In this document: piece by piece, positions 34,713-44,231 of the stretch
Position numbering within the stretch: the first letter of the stretch is position 1
Layout of the letters: each line of letters opens with the position of its first letter
Origin: Flexivirga aerilata
GTDB taxonomy: Bacteria > Actinomycetota > Actinomycetes > Actinomycetales > Dermatophilaceae
Assembly (NCBI RefSeq): GCF_013002715.1
Contig: NZ_JABENB010000003.1
Location: forward strand, 558,001-622,000
Direction of reading: 5' to 3'
Length of the DNA stretch: 64,000 bases
Position numbers and translations under genes: made by a program
The notes under the pieces: generated by a model
What the model was told of the DNA's origin: nothing
Databases searched by the model: none
Seen by the model: only the letters and a program-made list of their open reading frames with translations

Positions 34713-35468
34713 CTAGCGCACCTCGTGGCCCGCGGACCGGAGCGCGTCCTTGACCTGGCCGACCGTGAGCTCGCCGAAGTGGAACACCGAGGCGGCGAGC
34801 ACCGCGTCGGCACCGGCGTCGACTGCGGCGACGAAGTCCTCGACCCGGCCGGCACCACCGCTGGCGACGATCGGCACGTCGACCTCGGCCCGCACTGCGC
34901 GGATCAGCTCGAGATCGAAGCCGGCCTTGGTGCCGTCGGCGTCCATCGAGTTGAGCAGGATCTCGCCGACACCCAATTGCGCTGCGCGAGAGCACCATTC
35001 GATGGCGTCGAGATCGGTCGACTTCAACCCGCCGTGCGTGGTGACCTCGAAGTTGCCGTGCTGCGACCGCCGCACGTCCGCCGACAGGACCAGCACCTGC
35101 GAGCCGAAGCGGTCGGCGATCTCGGCGATCACCTGCGGGCGCGCGATCGCGCCGGTGTTGATGCCCACCTTGTCGGCGCCGGCCCGCAGCAGCCGGTCGA
35201 CGTCGGCGACCGTGCGCACTCCCCCGCCGACAGTGAGCGGGATGAAGACCTGCTCCGCGGTGCGGCCGACCACGTCGTACGTCGTCTCGCGGTCGCCCGA
35301 GCTCGCGGTCACGTCGAGGAAGGTCAGCTCGTCGGCCCCCTGCCCGTCGTACCGCCCGGCCAGTTCGACCGGGTCGCCGGCGTCGCGCAGGTTCTCGAAG
35401 TTGACGCCCTTGACCACCCGCCCGGCGTCGACGTCCAGGCAGGGTATGACGCGCACCGCAACACTCAC
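34713..35468 (-). CDS. hisF: Imidazole glycerol phosphate synthase, cyclase subunit
   Basis: The 251-residue barrel makes imidazole glycerol phosphate and AICAR with ammonia from HisH (not here). The first catalytic Asp is in [30 protein letters not shown] and [14 protein letters not shown] (second catalytic Asp) follow. The GTG at 35468 has TAGGCT seven bases upstream, suggesting leaderless expression from a promoter shared back to back with the kinase gene. Plus-strand genes separate it from hisI. Confidence 0.97.
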   Translation of the reverse strand: MSVAVRVIPCLDVDAGRVVKGVNFENLRDAGDPVELAGRYDGQGADELTFLDVTASSGDRETTYDVVGRTAEQVFIPLTVGGGVRTVADVDRLLRAGADKVGINTGAIARPQVIAEIADRFGSQVLVLSADVRRSQHGNFEVTTHGGLKSTDLDAIEWCSRAAQLGVGEILLNSMDADGTKAGFDLELIRAVRAEVDVPIVASGGAGRVEDFVAAVDAGADAVLAASVFHFGELTVGQVKDALRSAGHEVR

Positions 35469-35475
35469 GACGGTC

Positions 35476-35485
35476 AGCCTAGATT
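35476..35485. promoter_or_regulatory. Overlapping divergent -10 boxes for hisF and kinase
   Basis: TAGGCT (minus, 35481-35476) and TAGATT (plus, 35480-35485) share the central TA. Each is followed by seven or eight bases and a GTG start (hisF at 35468; kinase at 35494). The whole intergenic region is 25 bp, so both transcripts would be leaderless. Confidence 0.6.
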
Positions 35486-35493
35486 GGTCTGCC

Positions 35494-36075
35494 GTGACCG
35501 GTCATCGGCAGTCTCGCAGCGACGGCGTGCGAGGGCACCTGCGAGAAGACGTGGGGCACGTCGCCGGCCTCGCGCGGGCCGCCGGCGCCGCCCCGACGAT
35601 CGTCACGATCGACGGGCGCAGCGGATCCGGCAAGACCACCTTCGCCGACGCGCTCGCCGCCGACCTGGGCGACGCGGCCGTGGTGCACCTGGACGACCTC
35701 TACCCCGGGTGGGACGGGCTCGCTGCGACCCCGCGGATCGTGACCGCGTGGGTGCTGGAGCCACTGCGTGCGGGACGACCTGCGGCATACCGCCGATTTG
35801 ACTGGGAGACGGGCGAATACGCCGACCAGGTCCTCGTGCCCGTCCAGCGCTTCGTCGTCGTGGAGGGCGCCGGCAGCAGTGTCGGCCCGGCGGGTGCGTA
35901 TGCCGATGTGCGGGTCTGGCTGGAGGCCGCGCGAGCGACGCGCAAGGCGCGCGGACTGGCCCGCGACGGGGACGCCTACGCGCCGCACTGGCAGCGCTGG
36001 GCAGACCAGGAGGACGCGGTGTTCGGCGCCGACCGCACCCGCGATCGTGCCGACGTCGTCATCGCGACCGACTGA
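35494..36075 (+). CDS. Uridine kinase-like P-loop protein
   Basis: The 193-residue protein carries Walker [17 protein letters not shown] at about residues 35-50 and a following [14 protein letters not shown], the pattern of uridine kinase/phosphoribulokinase-like enzymes. [19 protein letters not shown] resembles the Walker B strand of that group. It is therefore likely a small-molecule kinase of unknown substrate. Start is a GTG; the arrangement with hisF suggests leaderless transcription. Its 3' end faces the PH-domain gene. Confidence 0.75.
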   Translation: MTGHRQSRSDGVRGHLREDVGHVAGLARAAGAAPTIVTIDGRSGSGKTTFADALAADLGDAAVVHLDDLYPGWDGLAATPRIVTAWVLEPLRAGRPAAYRRFDWETGEYADQVLVPVQRFVVVEGAGSSVGPAGAYADVRVWLEAARATRKARGLARDGDAYAPHWQRWADQEDAVFGADRTRDRADVVIATD

Positions 36076-36089
36076 TCGTCGCGGCCCGA

Positions 36090-36557
36090 CTAATCGTCGC
36101 GGCTGGTGCGGTTGTGCGCGTCGACGAGCGCCGCCAGGCGCTGCGCCTCCGCCATCGCAAAATCACCGTCCGACCGCTGGACCGCCATCACCGAAAGGGT
36201 CTCGGTGTCGGCAAGTTCGAGGATCAGCCACGGCGGGCCGCCACCGAACTGCACGTTGACGATCTCCGCCCACGGGATGTCGCGGGAGGCGATGAGGTTC
36301 TGCACGTGCAGCCCGGTCTCGGTCGGCTTGGCGTGCACCAGCGCGTAGCGCAGCAGGAACAACGCCATCGCGGCCCCGAAGACCACCATTGCGATCGAGT
36401 CCTGGCCGGTCCAGCCGTTCTCCCCGCCGTGCGGGATGCGACTGGCCACGACCGCGAAGACGACCACCATCGCGACGGCCGCCAGGACGGCGACGATGCG
36501 CGACCGGCGCGGACGGAAGGTGGCGTATGCCGCGGCCCGCTTCGCGGGGGTGCTCAC
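36090..36557 (-). CDS. PH-domain membrane protein
   Basis: The 155-residue protein has two helices near the N-terminus (RIVAVLAAVAMVVVFAVVAS; IAMVVFGAAMALFLLRYAL) and a C-terminal bacterial PH-like domain (TGLHVQNLIASRDIPWAEIVNVQF). Similar proteins follow hisG in many actinobacteria (mycobacterial Rv2120c position). I start it at the GTG at 36557, which overlaps the hisG stop as GTGA; a GTG three codons upstream is possible. The function is unknown. Confidence 0.85.
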   Translation of the reverse strand: MSTPAKRAAAYATFRPRRSRIVAVLAAVAMVVVFAVVASRIPHGGENGWTGQDSIAMVVFGAAMALFLLRYALVHAKPTETGLHVQNLIASRDIPWAEIVNVQFGGGPPWLILELADTETLSVMAVQRSDGDFAMAEAQRLAALVDAHNRTSRDD

Positions 36558-37438
36558 AGTCGGCACGCCGCGATCTCGGTGACGAGGATGGCGCGCGCGC
36601 CAACTTCGTACAGCTCGTCCATCACCGCGTTGGTGCTGCTGCGCGGGACCATCGCGCGCACCGCGACGTAGCCCTTGTCGTGCAGCGGGGAGACCGTCGG
36701 CGACTCGAGGCCGGGGGTCAGCGCGCAGGCACGTTCGACGAGTTCGACCTTGATGTCGTAATCCATCATCACGTAGCGCCGGGCGGTGAGCACGCCCTGC
36801 AGACGGCGCACCAGGACGTCGATCGCACTGGTGTCGCCGGCCCGGTCCTGCGGCCGGATGAGCACCGCTTCACTGGTCAGGATCGGCTCGCCAAAGACCT
36901 CGAGGCCGGCGTTGCGCAGCGTCGTGCCGGTCTCGACGACGTCGGCGATGACGTCGGCGACGCCGAGGGTGACGGCAGTCTCCACCGCCCCGTCGAGACG
37001 CACGACGCTGGCGTCGATCCCCTTGTCCGCCAAGTCTTTTCGGACCAGTCCGGGGAAGCTGGTGGCGATGCGCTTGCCGTCGAGCTCGGCGACCGAGGTG
37101 GCCTGACCGGGGCGCGCGGCGTAGCGGAACGTCGAACCGCCATACCCGAGCTGCATGACCTCGACGGCCGGCGCCTGCGAGTCGAGCAGCAGGTCACGGC
37201 CGGTGATCCCGACGTCGAGGGTGCCCTGCCCGACATACACGGCGATGTCGCGCGGGCGCAGGTAGAACAGCTCGACGCCCTGCTCGGCGTCGAGCACGAC
37301 GAGCTCCTTGGACTCGCGGCGGCCGCGGTAGCCGGCCTCGCGCATCACCTCGGCGCTGGCCTCGGCGAGGGCGCCCTTGTTGGGCATCGCGACGCGCAGC
37401 ACCGGGCGGGTTGCGCTCTCCGTCTCAGAGGTGGGCAT
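36554..37438 (-). CDS. hisG: ATP phosphoribosyltransferase (long form)
   Basis: The 294-residue enzyme catalyses the first, feedback-controlled step of histidine synthesis. It shows [44 protein letters not shown] and the phosphate loop [21 protein letters not shown]-terminal regulatory domain ends in EIAACRL, so this is the long, histidine-sensitive form. The ATG at 37438 overlaps hisE by 14 bp. Confidence 0.97.
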   Translation of the reverse strand: MPTSETESATRPVLRVAMPNKGALAEASAEVMREAGYRGRRESKELVVLDAEQGVELFYLRPRDIAVYVGQGTLDVGITGRDLLLDSQAPAVEVMQLGYGGSTFRYAARPGQATSVAELDGKRIATSFPGLVRKDLADKGIDASVVRLDGAVETAVTLGVADVIADVVETGTTLRNAGLEVFGEPILTSEAVLIRPQDRAGDTSAIDVLVRRLQGVLTARRYVMMDYDIKVELVERACALTPGLESPTVSPLHDKGYVAVRAMVPRSSTNAVMDELYEVGARAILVTEIAACRL

Positions 37439-37688
37439 AGACGTCCTCCAGCGTGATGTTGCGGGCGAGCATGAGCACCTGCAGGTGGTAGAGCAGCTGG
37501 CTGATCTCCTCGGCGGTGCGCTCGTCGCCCTCGTGCTCGGCGGCCATCCACACCTCGGCCGCTTCCTCGACGATCTTCTTGCCGATCTGATGGACCCCGG
37601 CGTCGAGCTCACGCACGGTGCCGGAATCGGCAGGTCGCTCCTGGGCCTTGAGGGTCAGCTCGGCAAACAGCTGATCGAACGTCTTCAC
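37425..37688 (-). CDS. hisE: Phosphoribosyl-ATP pyrophosphatase
   Basis: The 87-residue enzyme performs step two of histidine synthesis. All-alpha MazG-like motifs [32 protein letters not shown] contain the Glu/Asp metal ligands. Start GTG at 37688, 11 bases after the ribH stop. There is no good ribosome-binding site, but TAGCCT lies eight bases upstream and overlaps the ribH stop codon. A TTG three codons earlier is an alternative start. Confidence 0.95.
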   Translation of the reverse strand: MKTFDQLFAELTLKAQERPADSGTVRELDAGVHQIGKKIVEEAAEVWMAAEHEGDERTAEEISQLLYHLQVLMLARNITLEDVYAHL

Positions 37689-37696
37689 GTCGGACA

Positions 37697-37702
37697 AGGC
37701 TA
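37697..37702 (-). promoter_or_regulatory. -10 box of predicted internal leaderless hisE promoter
   Basis: TAGCCT on the minus strand begins with the TAG stop codon of ribH and is followed by eight bases and the hisE GTG. It would allow hisE-hisG expression independent of the FMN riboswitch. Confidence 0.45.
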
Positions 37703-38206
37703 CGTGAGCGCTGCGCCGGGTCCGTCCACGCGCCCGCCGATCGGGACGCCGCGCAGCGTCACCGCGGTCGCGATCGCCGCGGTGCTCGCCTCGAAGCCCT
37801 TGTCCTCGGGTGAGCCGGGCAGTCCGGCGCGGTCGAGCGCCTGCTGCTCGGTGTCGCAGGTGAGCACGCCGAACCCGATCGGCACGCCGGTGCGCACGGC
37901 GACATCGGTCAGGCCATTGGTGGCCGACTGGCAGACGTAGTCGAAATGCGGTGTGCCACCGCGGATCACGACACCCAACGTCACCACCGCGTCGTATGAC
38001 GCAGCCAGTCGCGCGGCAGCCACCGACAGCTCGAAGGTGCCGGGCACCCGCACGACCACGCTGTCGGTGACCCGGCATGCCTCCAGACCGCGGCGCGCGC
38101 CGTCGAGCAGCCCGTCCATCACCTCGGTGTGCCAGGACGCCGCCACGACCGCGACCCGCAGGCCGCTGCCGTCGACGACGGTTGTGGGAGCGCCGGATCC
38201 GCTCAT
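37700..38206 (-). CDS. ribH: 6,7-dimethyl-8-ribityllumazine synthase
   Basis: The 168-residue protein condenses the butanone phosphate with the pyrimidine to lumazine. Motifs include [55 protein letters not shown] (catalytic His after the GGTPHF loop) and [19 protein letters not shown]. It overlaps ribBA by four bases. Confidence 0.97.
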   Translation of the reverse strand: MSGSGAPTTVVDGSGLRVAVVAASWHTEVMDGLLDGARRGLEACRVTDSVVVRVPGTFELSVAAARLAASYDAVVTLGVVIRGGTPHFDYVCQSATNGLTDVAVRTGVPIGFGVLTCDTEQQALDRAGLPGSPEDKGFEASTAAIATAVTLRGVPIGGRVDGPGAALT

Positions 38207-39396
38207 GATGCCTCCAAGGTGTGTCCCATGCGGGTGCGTTTGGTTTCGAGGTAGCCGCGGTTGCTGGGGGTGCTCGGCACCTGCAGGCCGACCTGCTCGA
38301 CGTGCAGGCCGAGGTCGCGCAGGGCGATCACCTTGGCCGGGTTGTTGGTGAGCAACCGGAGGGAGTCGACTTCGAGATCGGTGAGAATCGCTGCGGCGGC
38401 GTCGAATTCGCGGGCGTCGACCGGCAGGCCCAGTGCGGTCTGCGCGTCGACGGTGTCGAGACCGGTGTCCTGCACCGCGTAGGCGCGCAGCTTGTCGACC
38501 AGGCCGACGCCGCGCCCTTCGTGCCCGCGCAGGTAGACGATCGCTCCGGCATACGTGGCGACGCGGCGCATCGACTCGGCCAGCTGCGGCCCGCAGTCGC
38601 AGCGCTGGGAGCCGAAGACGTCACCGGTGAGGCACTCCGAATGCACTCGCACGAGGGGCGATTGGTCGGTGAGCCCGAGCGGCGAGACGAGCGCCACGTG
38701 CTCGGCGCCGGTGCGCTCGTCGCTGTAGGCGACCGCGGTGAAGATGCCGTGCTCGGTGGGCAGGGTAGTGGTGGCACGGCGGACCACCCGGTCGTGCCGG
38801 CGCCGCCAGGCGACAAGGTCGGCGATGGTGACGACCAGCAGCCCGTCGCGTTCGGCGAGTTGCTCGGCGTCCGCCAGCCGCATCATCGAACCGTCGTCGT
38901 GGACCAGCTCGACGATGGCGCCGACCGGTGGCTGTCCGGCGAGCCGGCACAGGTCGACGGTGGCCTCGGTGTGACCGGCCCTCTCGAGCACGCCGCCGGG
39001 CCTGGCGCGCAGCGGGAAGACGTGCCCGGGACGTGTGAGAGCGTCGGCGGTCGAGGCCGGATCGGCAAGCACCGCAATGGTTCTGGCGCGTTCGTCGGCA
39101 CTGATGCCGGTGCTCACCCCCTCCCGCGCGTCGACGGAGACGGTGTAGGCGGTGCCCTTCGGGTCTTCGTTGGTGGTGACCATCGGCGGCAGGCCGAGCC
39201 GGTCGGCGACGGCGTCCGGCATGGGCGCACAGATGACCCCGGAGCCGTGACGCACCGCCCAGCCGACCCACTGCGGGTCGACGTCGTGACCGGCGATGAC
39301 CAGGTCGACCTCGTTCTCGCGGTCCGCGTCGTCGGCGACCAATACCGGTCTACCGGCTGCGATTTCGGCGATCGCTCGCTCAATGGTCGCGATCAT
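38203..39396 (-). CDS. ribBA: Bifunctional DHBP synthase / GTP cyclohydrolase II
   Basis: The 397-residue fusion supplies both riboflavin precursors. N-terminal DHBP synthase has [16 protein letters not shown] (metal Glu retained; usual ENEGD has Val for Gly) and [21 protein letters not shown]-terminal GTP cyclohydrolase II has the zinc motif [37 protein letters not shown], and ends [17 protein letters not shown]. The ATG at 39396 overlaps ribM by four bases. Confidence 0.96.
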   Translation of the reverse strand: MIATIERAIAEIAAGRPVLVADDADRENEVDLVIAGHDVDPQWVGWAVRHGSGVICAPMPDAVADRLGLPPMVTTNEDPKGTAYTVSVDAREGVSTGISADERARTIAVLADPASTADALTRPGHVFPLRARPGGVLERAGHTEATVDLCRLAGQPPVGAIVELVHDDGSMMRLADAEQLAERDGLLVVTIADLVAWRRRHDRVVRRATTTLPTEHGIFTAVAYSDERTGAEHVALVSPLGLTDQSPLVRVHSECLTGDVFGSQRCDCGPQLAESMRRVATYAGAIVYLRGHEGRGVGLVDKLRAYAVQDTGLDTVDAQTALGLPVDAREFDAAAAILTDLEVDSLRLLTNNPAKVIALRDLGLHVEQVGLQVPSTPSNRGYLETKRTRMGHTLEAS

Positions 39397-40097
39397 GACG
39401 GCACCACCTGCCCGGTCGGTTCGGTCGTCCTGCCCTTCGCCCGGCTGATCCGCAGCCAGACGAAGAAACCCCAGACGACGAACGCCGCGTAGATCGCGTA
39501 GAGCGCCGCCGAGGGGTAGTACTGGAAGTGGATCAGCTCCGGCACGCCGACCAGGTCGACGGCCAGCCAGGCCAGCCAGAAGTCGACCCAGCCGCGGGCC
39601 ATCGCGAAGGTCGCGACGATGGAGCCGACGAAGATCCAGGCGTCGGCCCAGTAGTAGAAGTCGGGCGGGTTCCAGCCGACCCCGATGACACGGAAGAGCC
39701 ACTGGCAGACCAGGACTCCGACGATCCAGAAGCCGATGTAACCGGCGCGTTCGGTCATGGTCGCCCACCGCGGCTGCACCGCCGGGGCATCGTCGGCGCG
39801 GCCGCGGCGGTTGCGGTGCCACAGCATCCAGCCGTAGAGCGAGGTGAGGATGAAGAAGACCTGCCGGCCGGCCTGGCCGAACATCACCTGACCGCCGTGC
39901 GCGGTGAAGCCGAGCGCGAAGAAGACGGTGAAAAGCAGTGCGTTGCCGATGATGCCGATCGGCCAGGCCCAGACCTTGCGGCGCATGCCGCCGATCGCCG
40001 AGGCGAGCCCGAAGAGGTTGCCGACGATCTCGCGCCAGGTGATGCCATGGCCGCCGATGGTGATCGACGCGTCGTAGAGCCGCTCGAAGACGTTCAT
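39393..40097 (-). CDS. ribM: PnuC-family vitamin transporter, probable riboflavin transporter RibM
   Basis: A 234-residue membrane protein with about seven to eight helices and PnuC features (WREIVGNLFGLASAIGGMRRKVWAWPIGIIGNALLF; WLAWLAVDLVGVPELIHFQYY with the ring-stacking Trp/Asn region). PnuC itself carries nicotinamide riboside, but this copy lies inside a riboflavin operon in the order ribE-ribM-ribBA-ribH. That matches RibM of Corynebacterium and Streptomyces. Facilitated riboflavin uptake is therefore the best inference. Four-base overlaps tie it to both neighbours. Confidence 0.85.
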   Translation of the reverse strand: MNVFERLYDASITIGGHGITWREIVGNLFGLASAIGGMRRKVWAWPIGIIGNALLFTVFFALGFTAHGGQVMFGQAGRQVFFILTSLYGWMLWHRNRRGRADDAPAVQPRWATMTERAGYIGFWIVGVLVCQWLFRVIGVGWNPPDFYYWADAWIFVGSIVATFAMARGWVDFWLAWLAVDLVGVPELIHFQYYPSAALYAIYAAFVVWGFFVWLRISRAKGRTTEPTGQVVPS

Positions 40098-40711
40098 GCA
40101 CGCCCCGCTTCCTGCGCCACGCGGCCGGTGGCGACCAGCCGCTCGACATACTTGGCCAGCACGTCGACCTCGACGTTGACGACGTCACCCGGCTCGCGGC
40201 TGCCGAGCGTGGTCAGCGCGAGCGTGGTCGGGATCAGACAGACGGTGAACGTGTCAGCGGTGACCGCGGCCACCGTCAGCGACACGCCGTCCAGCGCGAC
40301 CGACCCCTTCTCCACCACGTATGGCGCAAGACTCGTCGGCAGGGCGAAGACCACCTCGGTCCAGTGCTCGCGCTCGGTGCGGGACACCAGCGCCGCCGTG
40401 CCGTCGACGTGACCCTGGACGATGTGGCCGCCGAGGCGTCCGTCGGCCCGCATCGCGCGCTCCAGGTTGACCGGTGCGCCCGGTCGCAGACTGCCGAGAC
40501 TGCTGCGGTCGAGCGTCTCGGCCATCACGTCGACGCCGAAGTGGGTGTCGTCGAAGTCGACCACGGTCAGGCAGACGCCGTTGACCGCGATCGACGCGCC
40601 GTGCTCCGCGTCCTCCAGGACGGTCCTGGCCGCGACGCGCAGAGTTGCCGAGTCACCTTGCAGCTCAAGGCTTTCGATGGTGCCGAGTTCTTCGACGATG
40701 CCGGTGAACAT
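40094..40711 (-). CDS. ribE: Riboflavin synthase, alpha subunit
   Basis: The 205-residue protein disproportionates two lumazines into riboflavin. It has the duplicated lumazine-binding domain: MFTGIVEELGTIESL with NGVCLTVV in the first half and GHIVQGHVDGTAALV, KGSVALDGVSLTVA in the second half. It starts one base after the ribD stop and overlaps ribM by four bases. In some nomenclatures the gene is called ribC. Confidence 0.96.
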   Translation of the reverse strand: MFTGIVEELGTIESLELQGDSATLRVAARTVLEDAEHGASIAVNGVCLTVVDFDDTHFGVDVMAETLDRSSLGSLRPGAPVNLERAMRADGRLGGHIVQGHVDGTAALVSRTEREHWTEVVFALPTSLAPYVVEKGSVALDGVSLTVAAVTADTFTVCLIPTTLALTTLGSREPGDVVNVEVDVLAKYVERLVATGRVAQEAGRA

Positions 40712-40712
40712 G

Positions 40713-41711
40713 TCATTTCCTCCGATAGGTCAGCCGCACGTCGTCGCCGACGCGGGTGAGGTCGTGCAGTCGCAGGGAGACTGCGTCGGCGAGGGTCTCG
40801 ATGCCCAGCGCGCCGACCGCGCTGCTGCCGGCACCGAGCAGTGTGGGCGCGAGATAGGCCACCACCTCGTCGACCAGGCCGGCGGCGACGAAGGCTGCGC
40901 CGAGCGTCGGTCCGCCCTCGAGGAAGAGGTGGTGGATGCCGCGGTCGTGCAGTTCCTTCAGGACGCGCTCCGGGTCATGGGTGCGCAGGTGCACCGTCGG
41001 GGCGGCATCGTCGAGCACCCTTGAGGCTGCTGGGATCTCACGCTCTCCGATGATCACGCGCAACGGCTGGTGCGACGCCGGCTCCCCGTCGGAGCCCCGC
41101 ACGGCCAGCTGCGGGTCGTCGGCGAGCACGGTGCCGGTGCCGGCGGCGATCGCGCCGGCCGTCGCGCGCAGCCGGTGCACGTCGGCCCGCGCCTGCGGCC
41201 CGGTGATCCACATGCTGGTGCCGTCGGCCGCAGCCGAATAACCGTCGAGCGTCGCGGCGAACTTCCAGGTCACCCAGGGGCGTCCGTGGGTGACCGAGAA
41301 CGTCCAGTGCGCGTTGAGGGCGGCCGCCTCGCCGGCGAGGGCGCCGGCATACACCTCGATGCCGTGGCTGCGCAGCACCTCCGCGCCACCCCGGGCGATC
41401 GGGTTGGGGTCGCTCTGGGCGAAGACGACGCGCGCCACCCCTGCGTCGGCGAGGGCGTCGGCGCAGGCGCCGGTGCGGCCGACGTGCGCGCACGGCTCGA
41501 GGGTGACGTAGGCGGTGGCCCCAGTCGCGTCGCCGGCGTCGGCGAGGGCGGCGATCTCGGCGTGCGGCGTGCCAGCGCCCCGGTGCCAGCCACGGCCGAT
41601 GACCGCGCCGTCGCGCACCAGGACACAGCCGACGCGCGGGTTGGGGTCGACGGAGGGACCGCGGGTGGCAAGCGAAATCGCTTCGCGGACAAAGGTTTCG
41701 GTTGTCGTCAT
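40713..41711 (-). CDS. ribD: Bifunctional riboflavin deaminase/reductase
   Basis: The 332-residue enzyme carries out the deamination and reduction steps after GTP cyclohydrolase II. The N-terminal cytidine-deaminase-type zinc motif is GTPHAEIAAL ... LEPCAHVGRTGACADAL. The reductase domain has VTWKFAATLDGYSAAADGTSMWITG and LFLEGGPTLGAAFVAAGLVDEVVAYLAP. Its ATG at 41711 follows the FMN riboswitch by about 115 bases. It is the first gene of the rib operon. Confidence 0.96.
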   Translation of the reverse strand: MTTTETFVREAISLATRGPSVDPNPRVGCVLVRDGAVIGRGWHRGAGTPHAEIAALADAGDATGATAYVTLEPCAHVGRTGACADALADAGVARVVFAQSDPNPIARGGAEVLRSHGIEVYAGALAGEAAALNAHWTFSVTHGRPWVTWKFAATLDGYSAAADGTSMWITGPQARADVHRLRATAGAIAAGTGTVLADDPQLAVRGSDGEPASHQPLRVIIGEREIPAASRVLDDAAPTVHLRTHDPERVLKELHDRGIHHLFLEGGPTLGAAFVAAGLVDEVVAYLAPTLLGAGSSAVGALGIETLADAVSLRLHDLTRVGDDVRLTYRRK

Positions 41712-41827
41712 GTCACTCCTTCCCGGGTCCGATCGGACTCCGGGGGTGACGGACGACCGCGCGAATCCGCCGGCGTCAGTGCCGACGAACGCGTCGCCGC
41801 GGGTCGCGTCGTCGACGCGACCCCTCG

Positions 41828-41950
41828 TGCTGCCTCCCATCCGGACTTTAACCGTCGGTCCTGGAGTTCCACCAGGTCAACCGGCCGCCGAAACGACCGG
41901 GTCGCGGACTATCACCGCCGGCTCGGAATTTCACCGACCCCGGAGCACGT
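41828..41950 (-). ncRNA. FMN riboswitch (RFN element)
   Basis: On the minus strand the conserved RFN blocks appear in order: GGGGTCGGTGAAATTCCGAG, CCGGCGGTGATAGTCCGCGA, GACCTGGTGGAACTCCAGGA, ACCGACGGTTAAAGTCCGGA and ATGGGAGGCAGCAC. The closing stem pairs GTGCTCC with a GGCAGCAC region. It precedes ribD and should reduce expression of the rib operon when FMN is high. The roughly 115-nt stretch to the ATG leaves room for an expression platform, but none was resolved. Confidence 0.97.
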
Positions 41951-41957
41951 ACGCATC

Positions 41958-41963
41958 AGTATG
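41958..41963 (-). promoter_or_regulatory. Probable -10 box of the rib operon
   Basis: CATACT on the minus strand lies eight bases before the first conserved riboswitch block and 24 bp after the rpe stop, giving a separate promoter for rib. No convincing -35 was found. Confidence 0.45.
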
Positions 41964-41987
41964 CCACGGCGGGCAAAACGGTCCCGG

Positions 41988-42650
41988 TCAGGCGTGCGCG
42001 GCGCAACCCTTCGCGAGCTCCCGCAGCTCGTCGACCGCGGCGGCCGCGTCCTCGGCGCCATACACGGCCGAACCGGCCACGAAGACGTCGGCGCCGGCCT
42101 CGGCGCACTGCTCGATCGTGGTAGCCGACACGCCGCCGTCGACCTGCACCCAGACCTCACCGCCGCGCCGCTGCACGGCCTCCCGCACCTGCTGCACCTT
42201 CGGCAACTGGTCGGCCATGAACGTCTGGCCGCCGAAGCCCGGCTCGACGGTCATCACCAGCACCATGTCGAGGCTGTCGAGCAGTTCCTCGTAGGGCGCG
42301 AACGGCGTCGCCGGCTTCAGCGCCATCGCCGCCCGGGCACCCGCCGCCCGCAGGTCGGCGGCAAGCTTGCGCGGCTCCTTGGACGCCTCGATGTGGAAGG
42401 TGACGCTCTGCGCCCCCGCCTCGGCGTATGACGGTGCCCACCGGTCGGGGTCGTCGATCATCAGGTGACAGTCGAGCGGGATCGGCGACACCTTCAGCAG
42501 CGACTCGACGACCGGCAGCCCCAGCGTGAGGTTGGGCACGAAGTGGTAGTCCATGACGTCGACGTGCGCCCAGTCGGCGTTGGCGATCCGGTCCAGGTCG
42601 CGCTGCAGGTTGGCGAAGTCGGCGGACAGGATGCTCGGGGCGATCAGCAT
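41988..42650 (-). CDS. rpe: Ribulose-phosphate 3-epimerase
   Basis: The 220-residue barrel interconverts ribulose 5-phosphate and xylulose 5-phosphate. It has [35 protein letters not shown] (metal-binding His/Asp; Tyr where Gly or Asn is usual), [20 protein letters not shown] and VDGGVSATT. It is separated from rsmB by a 14-bp tandem repeat block. Confidence 0.96.
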   Translation of the reverse strand: MLIAPSILSADFANLQRDLDRIANADWAHVDVMDYHFVPNLTLGLPVVESLLKVSPIPLDCHLMIDDPDRWAPSYAEAGAQSVTFHIEASKEPRKLAADLRAAGARAAMALKPATPFAPYEELLDSLDMVLVMTVEPGFGGQTFMADQLPKVQQVREAVQRRGGEVWVQVDGGVSATTIEQCAEAGADVFVAGSAVYGAEDAAAAVDELRELAKGCAAHA

Positions 42651-42663
42651 GTGTCGGATCTCC

Positions 42664-42733
42664 TGGTCAACAAAATCTGGTCAACAAGATCTGGGCAACG
42701 AGTTCAGTTCAGCAAAACAAGTTCAGCGAATCT
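42664..42733. repeat. Five-unit 14-bp tandem repeat at the rsmB/rpe boundary
   Basis: TGGTCAACAAAATC, TGGTCAACAAGATC, TGGGCAACGAGTTC, AGTTCAGCAAAACA and AGTTCAGCGAATCT follow directly. The last unit contains the rsmB stop codon (42723-42725), so the block probably grew from the rsmB 3' end. It is AT-rich compared with its surroundings. Confidence 0.85.
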
Positions 42734-44231
42734 TCTTGCGCAGCAACGCGAAGAACATCGCATCGGTGTTGTGCACGTGCGGCCAGAGCTGCACGGTCGG
42801 CCCGTCGCCGAGGTCGGCGACCTGCTCCCCCGCGGCGTCCCGGAAGAGCGGCCGGGCGTCCTCGACGGTGACGTCGTCACGATCTTCGACGGCGGCGCGC
42901 ACGATCTCGGCGGTCTCGGCGACGTGCGGGCTGCAGGTGACATAGGCGACGAGGCCGCCGGGCTTGGCGGCGTCGAGCGCGGAGCCGAGCAGTTCGCCTT
43001 GCAGCCGGGTCAGGGTGGTCACGTCCGCCGGCGTGCGGCGCCAGCGTGCCTCCGGGCGGCGGCGCAGTGCGCCGAGTCCGGTGCACGGCGCGTCGACGAG
43101 CACCTTGTCGTAGGTGTCGGGTTCCTCGGCGCCGAGCTCACGCCCGTCGCCGGTGCCGACCATCACCTCGATGCCGGAGTCGATGGCGGCGGACAGCGTG
43201 CGGCGGATCAGGTCGGTCCGGTGCTCGCTCACCTCGTTGACGAACAGCACCGAATCCTGTTGGGCAGCAAGGGTGGCCAGCAGCGCCGCCTTGCCCCCGG
43301 GGCCGGCACAGAGGTCGAGCCACTCCTCGGCATCGGTGCCGGTCGCGTCGGCCGCGGCGAGGGCGAGCGCGACGAGCTGGGACCCTTCGTCCTGCACGGC
43401 GGCGCGCGTCTGCCGGACCGCAGGTATGTCGGCCGGGTCGCCACCGGGCAGCGTCGCGCCGACCGGCGACAGCGTCGACGCCTCGGCTCCGGCCTCCACC
43501 AGCTCGGCCACGGTCGCCAGGCCCGGGCGGGCCACGAGCGACACCGCCGGCGGGGCGTTGTCGGCCTCGAGGAGCTTCACCAGCGCCGTGTCCAGCTCGG
43601 CGTCGTCGGTGATCCCACCGGCCCGCAGGGCGCCCCGCAGCGCGCGCACCACCCACGCCGGATGGGAGTGCTCGACCGCGAGCGCGTCGATGCGGTCGCG
43701 CCCGGCGGTGACCTCGGCGATCCACTCCTCACGGGTGCGCTCGGTGATGCGGCGCAGCACCGCGTTGACGAAGCCGGACGCGCCCGCGCCGTTGACCTCG
43801 CGTGCCAGCGCCACCGTCTCGGACGCTGCCGCGTGGGCGGGCACCCGCATGTTGAGGATCTGGTGCGCGCCGATGCGCAGCGTGTCGAGCACCGGCGGGT
43901 CGATCTGGCTGACCGGTCGGCCGGCCGCGAACTCGATGATCGCGTCATACAGTCCGCGCATCCGGATGGCGCCGTAGGTCAGCTCGGTCGCGAATCCGGC
44001 GTCCCTGCCGTGCAACTCGGCGGTGCGCAGCGCCTTGGGCAGCTCCAGGTTGGCGTAGGCGCCGTCGGCGACCGCCCGGATGACCTGCCAGGCGACCTTA
44101 CGCGCCGGGTCGCCCCCACGGCGGCGGTCGGCCGGTCTGGTGGCGGTGCGCTTGCCGGCGCCGTGCCGACGTGACTCCGGCCGTTGCCGGCCCTTGGCGT
44201 CGCGGTAGCCGCCGGACGGATTTTCACTCAT
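42723..44231 (-). CDS. rsmB: 16S rRNA (cytosine-967-C5)-methyltransferase
   Basis: The 502-residue protein has a basic N-terminal tail (about 45 residues), a NusB-like domain ([25 protein letters not shown]) and a C-terminal SAM-dependent methyltransferase: SAM site [20 protein letters not shown], catalytic motif [19 protein letters not shown] and [13 protein letters not shown]. It methylates C967 of 16S rRNA. The ATG at 44231 overlaps fmt by four bases. Confidence 0.95.
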   Translation of the reverse strand: MSENPSGGYRDAKGRQRPESRRHGAGKRTATRPADRRRGGDPARKVAWQVIRAVADGAYANLELPKALRTAELHGRDAGFATELTYGAIRMRGLYDAIIEFAAGRPVSQIDPPVLDTLRIGAHQILNMRVPAHAAASETVALAREVNGAGASGFVNAVLRRITERTREEWIAEVTAGRDRIDALAVEHSHPAWVVRALRGALRAGGITDDAELDTALVKLLEADNAPPAVSLVARPGLATVAELVEAGAEASTLSPVGATLPGGDPADIPAVRQTRAAVQDEGSQLVALALAAADATGTDAEEWLDLCAGPGGKAALLATLAAQQDSVLFVNEVSEHRTDLIRRTLSAAIDSGIEVMVGTGDGRELGAEEPDTYDKVLVDAPCTGLGALRRRPEARWRRTPADVTTLTRLQGELLGSALDAAKPGGLVAYVTCSPHVAETAEIVRAAVEDRDDVTVEDARPLFRDAAGEQVADLGDGPTVQLWPHVHNTDAMFFALLRKKIR

